Assembly (NCBI GenBank): GCA_944392295.1
Contig: CALXWE010000005.1
Span: forward strand, 1-64,000
DNA: 64,000 nucleotides
From: an uncultured Alphaproteobacteria bacterium
GTDB lineage: Bacteria; Pseudomonadota; Alphaproteobacteria; RF32; CAG-239
Reading direction: 5' to 3'
In this document: positions 36,528 to 45,708 of the stretch, in pieces
Layout of the letters: every line of letters starts with the position of its first letter
Numbering within the stretch: the first letter of the stretch is position 1
Notes under the pieces: generated by a model
The model's input: only the letters and a program-made list of their open reading frames with translations
What the model was told of the DNA's origin: nothing
Databases searched by the model: none
Translations under genes and position numbers: made by a program

Positions 36528-36578
36528 ACCATCATTGTTGTATACATAGATTGATGGTAAAATTTTACGGGGGATATT

Positions 36579-37724
36579 ATGCCTGCAGTCGGGCTTGGCA
36601 AATTGTTTACAACAACTAAAGTATCGCATTTGTCGATATTATTGCTTGCCGTTGCCTCATTTTGGTATAGCGCCCATGCCGGTTTTAACTTTATAGGCTT
36701 AAGTTTCTTGTATTTGTGCTTTTATGCCGTAAGTTTATTGAATATAGTTTTATTATTACTTGTTCGTCAGTCTAAAACACTGTTTTGCACTTTATGGCTG
36801 TTGGTCAGCGGCTTGTTTCTTAATAATTTGAAAACACAATACGGCCTAGAAGATATTTATCATCCACAGTTTATTGTTTTATTGCTTTTATTACCGTGCA
36901 ACTGGCTTTTTTTGCTTACACAAGACGAAGAAAATTTATATTCACAACGTAATTTTAAATATTTATGCGCCTTTTTGTTGCAAATAATTTTAATTGAAAA
37001 GGCTTCGGCTTTTTTGCCGATTGTAGATGATGCTGTTATGCCGTGGTTTGTAGGAGAATGGCTGTTGGCAGCTTTTGCCATGCTGGTTTGGCAAAGCATT
37101 AATAACAAAATAAAAAATTCGGGCATAATGACGGCTTTTTTAAGTTTAAGTTTATCCTTTATTTTTTATGCAGATTTTGCCGCTGTGGCGATTTTTATGT
37201 TTACGGCGGCTTTAATTTTACTGGCAATCAATGTTCAAAACTGTATTTATACATTTTTTCGAGATGAACTTACCGGAGTTTACGGGCGGCGCACATATTA
37301 CCGCCATGCCGGTTCCAAGTTTCCGTTAAAGTATAGTTTGGGTGTTATCTGCATTGACGATTATCCTAAATTGTTAAAAGTTTTTGGTGTTCGTAAGGTT
37401 GAAAATCTTACCAGAATGATAGTTTCCAAAATTATGGCTGCCAATACCGGAGCTGATATCTACCGCTATAATGACGATGAATTTATTTTAGTTTTTAACA
37501 ATGAAGATAAAAAGCAAAGCTACGAATATTTAGAGGCTATCCGCCGCAGTATTGCCGGTTCGGAGTTTGTTCTCTCTTCTCATCAAATTGTTAAGGTTAC
37601 GATTTCGGCAGGTGTATCGGAAAAGAAACGCAGCGATGCCGATGCCGAAGTTGTTTTAACCCGCACGCGTGAAGTTCTGCAAAAAGCTTATAAGTTTACG
37701 CAAAACTTAACATCAAAGGCTTAA
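36579..37724 (+). CDS. Membrane protein with a degenerate GGDEF domain
   Basis: The 381-residue protein has about seven hydrophobic segments in residues 1-225, then a GGDEF-type domain beginning FFRDELTGVYGRRTYY. The active-site loop reads RYNDDEF instead of R-GGDEF, and the inhibitory-site arginine (RxxD) is not present (NTGAD). Diguanylate cyclases normally need the glycines, so this copy may bind rather than make c-di-GMP, or be inactive. GGGGGA precedes the ATG. Its end overlaps the convergent lgt gene by 12 bp. Confidence 0.85.
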   Translation: MPAVGLGKLFTTTKVSHLSILLLAVASFWYSAHAGFNFIGLSFLYLCFYAVSLLNIVLLLLVRQSKTLFCTLWLLVSGLFLNNLKTQYGLEDIYHPQFIVLLLLLPCNWLFLLTQDEENLYSQRNFKYLCAFLLQIILIEKASAFLPIVDDAVMPWFVGEWLLAAFAMLVWQSINNKIKNSGIMTAFLSLSLSFIFYADFAAVAIFMFTAALILLAINVQNCIYTFFRDELTGVYGRRTYYRHAGSKFPLKYSLGVICIDDYPKLLKVFGVRKVENLTRMIVSKIMAANTGADIYRYNDDEFILVFNNEDKKQSYEYLEAIRRSIAGSEFVLSSHQIVKVTISAGVSEKKRSDADAEVVLTRTREVLQKAYKFTQNLTSKA

Positions 37725-38522
37725 ATCTAAGTCAGTTCTTTTAACGGCTTTATAAAGAACAAATGCACCAAGAATAATAAACGGCAAAGACAAAAGTTGC
37801 CCCATTGTTATATGATAAAATATAAATCCCAGCTGAGCATCGGGTTCTCTAAATTGCTCAACAAAAGCCCTGAAACAGCCATACCCTATCAAAAACACCC
37901 CCGAAACAAAACCACGGTGTTGGCGAACATACCGATTTTGCCACAACAGATTAAGGATAATAAACAACAAAATTCCTTCCAAGCAAGCTTCATACAGTTG
38001 CGACGGATGCCGCGGCAGATAACCTCCGCTCGGGAACTTTATTGCCCAAGGAACATTGCTGACTCTTCCCCACAATTCATCATTGGTAAAGTTGGCAAGT
38101 CGGCCTAAAAAAATACCTATCGGAGCATACAAGGCTGCCAAATCGGTAATACTTAAAAACTTATAACCGTATTTTTTGCAAACCAAATAAATGGCAATTA
38201 TTACGCCGATAATTCCGCCGTGAAACGACATTCCTCCGTGCCAAATGGCAAATATTTCAAGCGGGTGCTGCCAAAATATACTTTGTCCGTAAAACAAGAC
38301 ATATCCGAGCCTGCCGCCCAGGATTATGCCCAAGGTTACATAAAAAACAATATCTTCAAGAGCGGCTTTGGTAATGGGCAGATTAAACTTTTTAATATTA
38401 CGAGCCACCAAAAACCAAGCGGCAATAATCCCTACAAGATAAGCCATTGAATACCAACGAATAGCAACCGGACCTACGGAAAATATAATAGGTGAAATTG
38501 CGGGATATTCTAAACCGGACAT
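37713..38522 (-). CDS. lgt: Prolipoprotein diacylglyceryl transferase
   Basis: Lgt adds diacylglycerol to the lipobox cysteine, the first step for the lipoproteins in this window (Pal and others). The 269-residue polytopic protein has HGGMSFHGGIIG and the signature GRLANFTNDELWGR, with the usual second Gly of GRxGNF replaced by Ala. ATG 38522 with AAGGA upstream is preferred over an in-frame TTG two codons earlier. Confidence 0.95.
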   Translation of the reverse strand: MSGLEYPAISPIIFSVGPVAIRWYSMAYLVGIIAAWFLVARNIKKFNLPITKAALEDIVFYVTLGIILGGRLGYVLFYGQSIFWQHPLEIFAIWHGGMSFHGGIIGVIIAIYLVCKKYGYKFLSITDLAALYAPIGIFLGRLANFTNDELWGRVSNVPWAIKFPSGGYLPRHPSQLYEACLEGILLFIILNLLWQNRYVRQHRGFVSGVFLIGYGCFRAFVEQFREPDAQLGFIFYHITMGQLLSLPFIILGAFVLYKAVKRTDLDLSL

Positions 38523-38763
38523 CTTCAATCCTTTACTGTTTGTTTATTTTGATTAAAGGTATATTAATAAAATTAACATAATCCACATATAAAAATTTTC
38601 ACTTACGCACAAAAAATATAACTCATTGATAAAAGGTAAAATTACTGTCGTATAATTTTTTATCAAAGGGCAATTTGGTGGAAAACTTTTTAATTTTATT
38701 GCCTGAAACGACTCGGTGTTGCACTGTAAAAACAGTTAATTTTTTTATTGCAAGGACGTCAAA

Positions 38764-39249
38764 ATGTTATCGGCATCACAAATTGAGCTCAAAGATAATC
38801 CGATAGATACGGTGGAAAATATTTTTCACAGTAAATCTTTAGAGTTTGAGCGCCGCAACGTAAATGAAGTTGTGGTTGAGGTTGAAGGCAAATGGGATAA
38901 TATGCTTTTGTTTTTTGCCTGGGAAGAGCATTTACGATGCCTGCATATTTCGTGTTTATTGAATATAGACGCGCATCAAGCCGATACCAAAAAAATTTTT
39001 GAACTTTTAGCGCTGGTTAATGAAGATTTATGGCTCGGACACTTTTCATATTGGCAAGAGCATCAAATGCCGGTATTTAAGCATTCGGTAATATTAAGAG
39101 AACACGAAGAAGGTTTTGAAGAAAAGTTAAACCAAATTATCTCCATTGCCGTCAGCGAATGTGAACATATGTACCCGATATTTAAGGCGGTTTTAACCCA
39201 AAATTTAAGTCCGCAGCAAGCCTTGTTTCCGAGCAGATTGGTAATGTAA
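38764..39249 (+). CDS. YbjN-domain protein
   Basis: The 161-residue protein matches the YbjN family found in most alphaproteobacteria: NPIDTVENIFHSKSLEFERRN, a central beta sheet (VVVEVEGKWDNMLLFFAWEE) and LLALVNEDLWLGHFSYW. The family is a type III secretion chaperone-like fold linked to stress and regulation, but its exact role is not established. It is convergent with the ABC exporter gene (7-bp gap). Confidence 0.85.
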   Translation: MLSASQIELKDNPIDTVENIFHSKSLEFERRNVNEVVVEVEGKWDNMLLFFAWEEHLRCLHISCLLNIDAHQADTKKIFELLALVNEDLWLGHFSYWQEHQMPVFKHSVILREHEEGFEEKLNQIISIAVSECEHMYPIFKAVLTQNLSPQQALFPSRLVM

Positions 39250-39256
39250 TCTGCGC

Positions 39257-41023
39257 TTAAGCGTTTTTAAATTGAGCGTTATAAAGAGCGGCATAAGCTC
39301 CGCCGGATTTTTTAAGCAGTTCTTCATGCGTACCGCTTTCAATAATTTTACCGTCATTTACCACAACTATTTGACCGGCATTTTTAATAGTTGATAAACG
39401 GTGGGCAATAACAAATACGGTACGATTGGACATTAAGTTTTCAATAGCTTTTTGCACAACGGCTTCCGATTTATTATCAAGAGCCGAGGTAGCTTCATCC
39501 AAAATCACGATTGGAGCATCTTTAATTAAAGCGCGAGCAATAGCGAGCCTTTGTTTTTGTCCGCCGGAAAGCGAAGTTCCGCGTTCGCCGATTTCGGTAT
39601 CAAGACCATGTTCAAGTCCGGCAACAAATGTATCAAGATAAACCATTTTCAAAACCTTATTGATTTCTTCTTCGGTAGCATCAGGCTTACCAAGCAGAAT
39701 GTTTTCTCTGATTGTTCCCGAAAATAAGAAGTTATCTTGAAATACGACGGAAATATTATTTCGAAGCGATTCTAAAGAATATTTTTTAATATCAACACCG
39801 TCGATTAAAATTTTTCCGCCTGTAGTATCGTAAAATCTGGGCAGCAGATTTACGAGAGTAGTTTTACCTCCGCCGGAATTTCCGACAATGGCAATATTGC
39901 TTCCGGCTTTAACTTTCAGATTAATATTTTTTAAGACGGGAACTCCTGGAACATATTCAAAAGCAACGTTCTGAAATTCGATACCTTGTTTTACGTGGCG
40001 CAAAGTCTTGGAGTTATGTGCGTTTTCAATTTTCGGCTGAATGTTTAAGATATCAATAATACGCTCAATGGCCAAAAAAGAAATCTGTACGTTATTAAAA
40101 CTCTTACCGATGCTTTTAATCGGGGTATAGAGCAACACCAAAGCGGTAATAAAGGAAACGAAATTACCTGCCGAAATTTTACCTTCAACGATAAGGGTGC
40201 TGCCATACCAAATAACTCCGCCGATACCGGCCGATACGATAATATGCATCAACGGCGTCATCCAGCCGGTTTTCTGCACTATTTTCATTGTTAATTTAAA
40301 AATAACCTTTAACGTGGCATCAAATTTAGAATATATGTACGACTGTAAATTGTACGAAGATATGGTTTTATTGCCATTGTGCGTTTCATTATAATTGGTA
40401 TAAATTTTGGTAGTTTCTTCAACACTTCTGGCAATACTGTTTTTAATACGTCTTTTTACGGACGTTAACGGCAGCAAAGCGCCAAACAAGAAGATTATGG
40501 CAATAATGGACAGTTGCCAAGAATTATAAATAAGCACGCAAACCAAAGAAACCGATGAAAAGAAGCGTGAAAAGAAAGTTTTCAAGTTTTCCAACAAACC
40601 CGTGCAAGCGGTATCGGTATCGGTAGAAAAGCGCTGAATAACCACGCCCGAATCATTATCATCAAAAAACGAAGTTTCAAGGCTTAAAAGTTTTTTAAAC
40701 AGAGCACGTTTAACATCATGATTAATTTTGGTACCGACCCAAGTATTAAGGTAAGTAGCGGCATAATTAAGACCGCCCTGTACGGAAGTAAAAGCAATTA
40801 TCAAAAAAGGAATATAAGTCGGAGATTGAGCAGATTTATCAACCAAAACAATATCCATATACGGCTTTAAGGCCAAGGCAACTACTGAGTCTAAAGCACC
40901 TATCGGTATACTGATTAAAATTGCGAGCAATGCTCTGAAAGCGTAGGGCTTTACAAAGGGCCACATAGCCTGATAGTGCTGATGAAAGCTCATTTTAAGT
41001 TCAACGGGAACGTTTTTAGCCAT
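39257..41023 (-). CDS. MsbA-like ABC exporter (transmembrane and ATPase domains fused)
   Basis: The 588-residue half-transporter has six membrane segments (about 25-310), then an ABC domain with Walker A GNSGGGKTTLVN, signature LSGGQKQR, Walker B VILDEATSALD and switch His in IAHRLST. It resembles MsbA and lipid/drug exporters of alphaproteobacteria; lipid A-core flipping is the likely job, but substrate cannot be read from sequence. The DUF1294 gene lies 18 bp upstream in the same direction. Confidence 0.88.
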   Translation of the reverse strand: MAKNVPVELKMSFHQHYQAMWPFVKPYAFRALLAILISIPIGALDSVVALALKPYMDIVLVDKSAQSPTYIPFLIIAFTSVQGGLNYAATYLNTWVGTKINHDVKRALFKKLLSLETSFFDDNDSGVVIQRFSTDTDTACTGLLENLKTFFSRFFSSVSLVCVLIYNSWQLSIIAIIFLFGALLPLTSVKRRIKNSIARSVEETTKIYTNYNETHNGNKTISSYNLQSYIYSKFDATLKVIFKLTMKIVQKTGWMTPLMHIIVSAGIGGVIWYGSTLIVEGKISAGNFVSFITALVLLYTPIKSIGKSFNNVQISFLAIERIIDILNIQPKIENAHNSKTLRHVKQGIEFQNVAFEYVPGVPVLKNINLKVKAGSNIAIVGNSGGGKTTLVNLLPRFYDTTGGKILIDGVDIKKYSLESLRNNISVVFQDNFLFSGTIRENILLGKPDATEEEINKVLKMVYLDTFVAGLEHGLDTEIGERGTSLSGGQKQRLAIARALIKDAPIVILDEATSALDNKSEAVVQKAIENLMSNRTVFVIAHRLSTIKNAGQIVVVNDGKIIESGTHEELLKKSGGAYAALYNAQFKNA

Positions 41024-41041
41024 GAAAGAATAATCCTGATA

Positions 41042-41479
41042 TTAAATAAAGTTCAAAAAGTTCAAAACATAATAGATTACGGCAAGCTGAATTACCAGCA
41101 CCAACCAAAACAAGCTCTGATAGCTTTTTTTCTTGGTTTTGTGATGAAATACGCGTTGAGCAATAAAAGCCCCCGGCCAACCTCCCAGCAATTCAAGTGC
41201 ATGGAGCTGAACCTCGGGCACTCGCCAGTTGCCTCTGACGGCAGCACGCTTATCCGAGCCGTAAGCAATAACGGTTACAATATTAATTGCAACCAGATGA
41301 TATGCCAAAAACAACAAAAATGTTTTATAGGCAAGCGGCGGCAATTTAAACAGATGTGTTTCAGTATAGTAGGCAGCCCCAATCATCAATCCGAAATAAA
41401 TTAAAAAGAACGGATTTTTCTGTAAAGGTCTTATTAAGACCAGCATTGCCACCAAAATAGTTGTAAAAGCAATAATCAT
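41042..41479 (-). CDS. DUF1294 membrane protein
   Basis: This 145-residue protein has four hydrophobic segments and the DUF1294 core YGSDKRAAVRGNWRVPEVQL followed by LLGGWPGAFIAQRVFHHKT. Function unknown in the family. ATG 41479 has GAGG upstream; an in-frame TTG four codons earlier is part of the leader. It probably shares a transcript with the MsbA-like gene. Confidence 0.85.
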   Translation of the reverse strand: MIIAFTTILVAMLVLIRPLQKNPFFLIYFGLMIGAAYYTETHLFKLPPLAYKTFLLFLAYHLVAINIVTVIAYGSDKRAAVRGNWRVPEVQLHALELLGGWPGAFIAQRVFHHKTKKKSYQSLFWLVLVIQLAVIYYVLNFLNFI

Positions 41480-41624
41480 ATTATACCTCAATTACGGGGA
41501 ATTTATAATATTTTTTTTAAAAAGGCAAATACAATTATCTTAAAAATAACTATAAAATAAAAATTGCATTTAAGATAATAATTTACTAACATATAGGCAT
41601 AAATTTACGTAAAGGAGAAGATAA

Positions 41625-42410
41625 ATGAAAAAAGTTATAACGTTAGTTGCCATGGCGGCACTAAGCGGTTGTGTTGCAACTCATTATGAAGAGTGCCAAC
41701 CCAAAAAACAGCAACCTTGCCCCGCGGTGGTAACTTATCAAGAAGTTAAGAGCACCCCTCAACCCGAGTATGTATATTATAATCCGTGCCGCTGTGCATA
41801 CCGCCCGGATAATTCTCGCCCGGTATTGCGTCCTCGCGTAAAAGAAGAAGTTGTGGTCAAGCAAAATCGCCGCAACTGCCCACCGGATAATCAGATGATA
41901 AATTGCGGCTGCGGATATTGCAAAACCTTTCAGCAACAACCCACGCCGACAGCAAATGTTGGTCAAGAGGTAAGAGTTAATAATTACTCGGTTGTTGATT
42001 ACGTAGCCCCCCAAGGCTTGGTTCCGGTTATGCCCGAAGCTTATACTTTGGCATCTAACCGTGCTTTGAACCGTATGCTTAAAGATACGGCATTAATTTA
42101 TCAACAAAGCCCGGATATTAAATTGTTTATAAAAGAGGCTTCGCTTGATGCCGCAGATCTTCCTCAAGGCTCGGATGAAGGTGTTAAGAGTATGAAGCGT
42201 CAGTTACAAAATTCGCATACTTTTAATGTGGTTGATGATATATCGCAAGCCGATTATTATCTTGAAACCAAAATTAATTGGCTCGATACCCCGAGTAAAA
42301 CGGTTCCGGCCATTAAGTATCAAGTTAAGTTATTTGATACCAAAGGTAAACAAATCAACGAATGGGTAGAAGTAATTAAACAAGCCGATAATTCTAAAAT
42401 TTGGTTATAG
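41625..42410 (+). CDS. Cysteine-rich lipoprotein, possibly LpoB/CsgG-like
   Basis: The 261-residue lipoprotein has a short signal with lipobox LSGC (Cys16). Residues 20-110 hold many Cys and Pro residues (CRCAYRPDNSRP, CGCGYCKTFQQ). The C-terminal half (DTALIYQQSPDIKLFIKEASL ... VVDDISQADYYLETKINWL) resembles the alpha/beta domain of LpoB/CsgG-type proteins, a weak match. AAAGGAG precedes the ATG. The gene directly precedes the secreted protein at 42420 (nine-base gap), so the two likely act together at the cell surface. Confidence 0.75.
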   Translation: MKKVITLVAMAALSGCVATHYEECQPKKQQPCPAVVTYQEVKSTPQPEYVYYNPCRCAYRPDNSRPVLRPRVKEEVVVKQNRRNCPPDNQMINCGCGYCKTFQQQPTPTANVGQEVRVNNYSVVDYVAPQGLVPVMPEAYTLASNRALNRMLKDTALIYQQSPDIKLFIKEASLDAADLPQGSDEGVKSMKRQLQNSHTFNVVDDISQADYYLETKINWLDTPSKTVPAIKYQVKLFDTKGKQINEWVEVIKQADNSKIWL

Positions 42411-42419
42411 TAATAAAAA

Positions 42420-43316
42420 ATGCTGAAACTATGTGTGCTGATTTTGGCGCTTTTTGTAAGTAAAGCGCAGGCTCAAGAACTTGAAACGCAGGCGTTGGAG
42501 GTTTACGGCAACGCCTGCGAGAAGGTTATTGACGGTGAGAGTAAATCAAGCACGCGTGTTCGCGCCTCGGATAAGGCTGTATTTTTGGGTATTAAGCGTT
42601 TGCCGTTGTTAAACGATGCCAAAAATTCCTTAAACGAACATGATTTAAATGTTATGGTATACCGTTTGGTTGATGAGCATATTCAAGATTTATCGGTATC
42701 TACCAAAGAAGAAACCGAAGATAAAGTATGTGTTGAAATTAAGGGCTGGCTTAATCCTCAAGATGTAGAGCGTGTAAAAAGCGAGTTTATATCTAATGCG
42801 GCGCCTGTTAAGGAAGCAACTCCCGAAATGGTTGCTGCCGTTGCCGAGGAGGTAAATGAAGAAGTAGCCATTACCCCGCAAAATCCGGAAAGTTTAGCCT
42901 TGCTGCACATAAGCCCGCTTGAATATTATAACGGCGCTAAATCGGCAAAATATGCCAAGATTTTGGAAGAACAGTTTGCCGATAATCCGTACTTTTATTT
43001 GACCGAAGATGCCGAAATTGCCGATTATGTAATTGTACCCAAGCTGCTTAAGGCCAAGGTAGATAAGCTCGATGCCGGACACAAAAGATTACAAATGGTG
43101 GTTTTACTTGAAATAAGCGGGCTCAAAGACGAGATTGTTAATGAATATCAAAATCGTTTTGTTTTATTCGGTGCCGAAGAAGATGAGCAACAAACTGCCT
43201 CACGCTTATTGGAAAAGCTTTTGGAAAATGCCGGCGACGGAGCTTTGCGCAAAATTGAACATAACGAACAAATCCGCCAGGAAAAACAAGAGCTCGGTCG
43301 CGCTATTTCTGAATAA
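42420..43316 (+). CDS. Secreted protein of unknown function, partner of the 41625 lipoprotein
   Basis: The 298-residue protein has a signal peptide (MLKLCVLILALFVSKAQA). The mature part has two alpha/beta halves; the second (LALLHISPLEYYNGAKSAKYAKILEEQF ... IADYVIVPKLLKAKVDKL) shares the ADY-hydrophobic strand pattern with the upstream lipoprotein. No ribosome site is visible before the ATG, so translation is probably coupled to the upstream gene. No recognised family. Confidence 0.72.
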   Translation: MLKLCVLILALFVSKAQAQELETQALEVYGNACEKVIDGESKSSTRVRASDKAVFLGIKRLPLLNDAKNSLNEHDLNVMVYRLVDEHIQDLSVSTKEETEDKVCVEIKGWLNPQDVERVKSEFISNAAPVKEATPEMVAAVAEEVNEEVAITPQNPESLALLHISPLEYYNGAKSAKYAKILEEQFADNPYFYLTEDAEIADYVIVPKLLKAKVDKLDAGHKRLQMVVLLEISGLKDEIVNEYQNRFVLFGAEEDEQQTASRLLEKLLENAGDGALRKIEHNEQIRQEKQELGRAISE

Positions 43317-43332
43317 AACGTTTTTTTATAAT

Positions 43333-43770
43333 TTATTTTTCCAGCATAAAAGTTACCGGTCCGTCATTTATTAAATCAACTTTCATATCAGCCTGAAAAA
43401 TACCGTTTTGGACTTCAATTCCATAACTTTTAAGTTGTTCGGAAAAGTATAGGTATAAATCTTTGGCAATATCCGGAGCAGCGGCATTTTCAAACCCCGG
43501 ACGATTCCCTCTGGAGGTGTCGCCGGCTAAGGTAAATTGTGATACGACGATAATTTTACCTTTTACATCCAAAACCGATAAGTTCATTTTTTGATTTTCA
43601 TCTTCAAAGATTCTTAAATGTGCGGATTTTTTTGCCAAATAATCGGCCTGTTGCTGCGTATCGTTTTTTTCAACACCTAAAAAAATCAGTAATCCGTGCT
43701 CTATCTGGGCTACTTTTTGATTGTTAACGGTAACACCTGCTTGTTTAACTCTTTGTAATAAGGCTTTCAT
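43333..43770 (-). CDS. dtd: D-aminoacyl-tRNA deacylase
   Basis: Dtd removes D-amino acids mischarged on tRNA. The 145-residue protein has SQFTLAGDTSRGNRPGFENAA, the active-site motif, and the C-terminal GPVTFMLEK with the invariant Gly-Pro. The start MKALLQRVKQAGVTV is typical. It lies 14 bp behind the SpmA-SpmB gene in the same direction. Confidence 0.95.
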   Translation of the reverse strand: MKALLQRVKQAGVTVNNQKVAQIEHGLLIFLGVEKNDTQQQADYLAKKSAHLRIFEDENQKMNLSVLDVKGKIIVVSQFTLAGDTSRGNRPGFENAAAPDIAKDLYLYFSEQLKSYGIEVQNGIFQADMKVDLINDGPVTFMLEK

Positions 43771-43784
43771 AATAAAATCATCTC

Positions 43785-45011
43785 CTAAAAGAAAATGTAT
43801 GATAAATAAATGGCGGCAACAATTCCGGCAAAGTCGGCAAGTAGGGCACAGGGCAACGCCGATCGGGTTTTAACGATTTTCACGGCTCCGAAATAAACGG
43901 CCAATACGTAAAACGTAGTTTCGGTAGAACCTTGAATAACCGAGGCACAAAATCCTTCAAAACTGTCGGCACCGAAAGTTTGTAAAGTTTCAATCATCAT
44001 GGCACGTGCTCCGCTTCCTGATAACGGTTTCATTAAAGCAGTTGGCAACGCCGGAACAAAAGCTCCGTCAGAACCGCACGATAGGGCAATTTTTTCAACA
44101 AAGTTTACAAACAAGTCCATAATACCCGATGCTCTTAAAGCGGCAATGGCGGTAAGCATGGCCACCAAGTACGGAATAATTTTAACGGCAATGTCAAAAC
44201 CTTCTTTGGCGCCTTGAATAAAAGTTTCGTATACATTGAGTTTTTTAATGGCTCCGGCAACAATAAAGGCGGTAATTATAAAAAACAAAATAAAATTACC
44301 GGCACTTTCGGAATATTTTAAACGAACGGTATCATCCAACGATGCAAAATAGTATGCCAAACCGGCAATAAATATAAAAAATCCGCCGATGTAGGATAAT
44401 ACGGTTTTATTAAATATATCAAGTTTTTGCGTATAGGCCACGGCTAAAAAGCCGACCAAAGTGGAAACGGAAGTTGCAATTAAAATCGGAATAAACACGG
44501 CACACGGATTTGTTGAACCAAGTTCCGAACGATACATTAAAATATTAATCGGCACAATGGTAACGGCGGAAGCATTAATCACCATAAACAAAATCTGCGC
44601 ATTGGAGGCGGTATCTTTTTTAGGGTTAAGCTCCTGCATTTGCTCCATGGCTTTTAAGCCCATGGGAGTTGCGGCATTGTCAAGTCCCAACATATTAGCG
44701 GCCATATTCATAACGATGGAACCTATCGCCGGATGATTATCGGGAATTTGCGGCATAATCTTACGAAACAAAGGGGTTAAGGCTTTTGCCAGTAAATTAG
44801 TCAGCCCCGAAAGTTCGGCAATTTTTAATAATCCCAGCCACAAGCAGAGCATACCCGTTAAGTTAATGGAAATGGTAAAAGCACTTTTGGCGGCGGCAAA
44901 CAAATCATTAACAACGGTTGTCCAAATTTGCGCATCTCCTACAACAAAAGCCTGATATGAAGCGCCAATAAAAGACAGTACAAAAAACAAAATCCAGATA
45001 ACGTTTAACAT
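43785..45011 (-). CDS. Fused SpmA-SpmB nucleoside-recognition membrane protein
   Basis: The 408-residue polytopic protein joins two Gate/nucleoside-recognition halves. The N-terminal half resembles SpmA (MAANMLGLDNAATPMGLKAMEQMQ). The C-terminal half resembles SpmB (LPTALMKPLSGSGARAMM, VIQGSTETTFYVLAVYFGAV). In Bacillus these are separate spore maturation proteins; fused forms are known in non-sporulating proteobacteria, where the transported substrate is unknown. ATG 45011 has GAGGAA upstream. Confidence 0.85.
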   Translation of the reverse strand: MLNVIWILFFVLSFIGASYQAFVVGDAQIWTTVVNDLFAAAKSAFTISINLTGMLCLWLGLLKIAELSGLTNLLAKALTPLFRKIMPQIPDNHPAIGSIVMNMAANMLGLDNAATPMGLKAMEQMQELNPKKDTASNAQILFMVINASAVTIVPINILMYRSELGSTNPCAVFIPILIATSVSTLVGFLAVAYTQKLDIFNKTVLSYIGGFFIFIAGLAYYFASLDDTVRLKYSESAGNFILFFIITAFIVAGAIKKLNVYETFIQGAKEGFDIAVKIIPYLVAMLTAIAALRASGIMDLFVNFVEKIALSCGSDGAFVPALPTALMKPLSGSGARAMMIETLQTFGADSFEGFCASVIQGSTETTFYVLAVYFGAVKIVKTRSALPCALLADFAGIVAAIYLSYIFF

Positions 45012-45141
45012 ATATTCCTCGCAAGTTTGCAAACCATAGTTAAAATAACAAATAAGTATGAAAATAATTTTAATGTTTTATTTAATAAAGAGGTTTTATG
45101 ATGACCTAAAAGTAACTTAAAAAACAGGAGAGGAGCTGATT

Positions 45142-45708
45142 ATGAATATTATACTAGGAATTATTGCTGCGGTAATCGTAGTCGGATTTTATGGAATATA
45201 CGTAAGTTTGATTAAAAAAAGAAACAAGGTAAAAGAAGCCTCATCGGGTATAGATGTGCAACTTAAAAAGCGTTACGATTTAATACCCAATTTACTGCAA
45301 ATGGCGCAAAAATTTATGACCCATGAAAAAGATTTAATGACGGAGATTGTCCGTTTAAGAAGCGAGGCAATGAAAAAGAGCTTTAATGAAAATCCGCAAG
45401 AAACCATCAAGGTAACCGAAGAACTTGACGCTCGTCTTAAAGATTTTTGGTTATCGGTAGAAAATTATCCCGATTTAAAATCCAATCAGACGATGTTACA
45501 AGCCATGCAAAGCTTTAATGAAGTTGAAGAGCATATTGCTGCTGCCCGCCGCTTTTATAATGCTGCACTTAATGAATTAAAAAATACGGCCGAAATTTTC
45601 CCCGGAAACATTGTTGCCTCAATAGTGGGAGTTAAGGCAGATATGCCGTTTTTTGAGGCCGAAGCTGCCGCCAAAGAACGCATTGACGTATCAAGGTTTA
45701 TGAAATGA
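45142..45708 (+). CDS. lemA: LemA family protein
   Basis: The 188-residue protein has an N-terminal membrane anchor (residues 2-22) and the LemA helical core KRYDLIPNLLQMAQKFMTHEKDL. The family is membrane-attached with the helical bundle outside the cytoplasm; its function is not settled. The stop overlaps the start of the DUF3137 gene (ATGA), showing coupling. GGAGAGGAG precedes the ATG. Confidence 0.9.
   Translation: MNIILGIIAAVIVVGFYGIYVSLIKKRNKVKEASSGIDVQLKKRYDLIPNLLQMAQKFMTHEKDLMTEIVRLRSEAMKKSFNENPQETIKVTEELDARLKDFWLSVENYPDLKSNQTMLQAMQSFNEVEEHIAAARRFYNAALNELKNTAEIFPGNIVASIVGVKADMPFFEAEAAAKERIDVSRFMK

Noticed and set aside
43785-45011. Evidence for sporulation
   Set aside because: SpmA/SpmB-like transport domains occur widely in non-sporulating bacteria and no other spore gene is seen.
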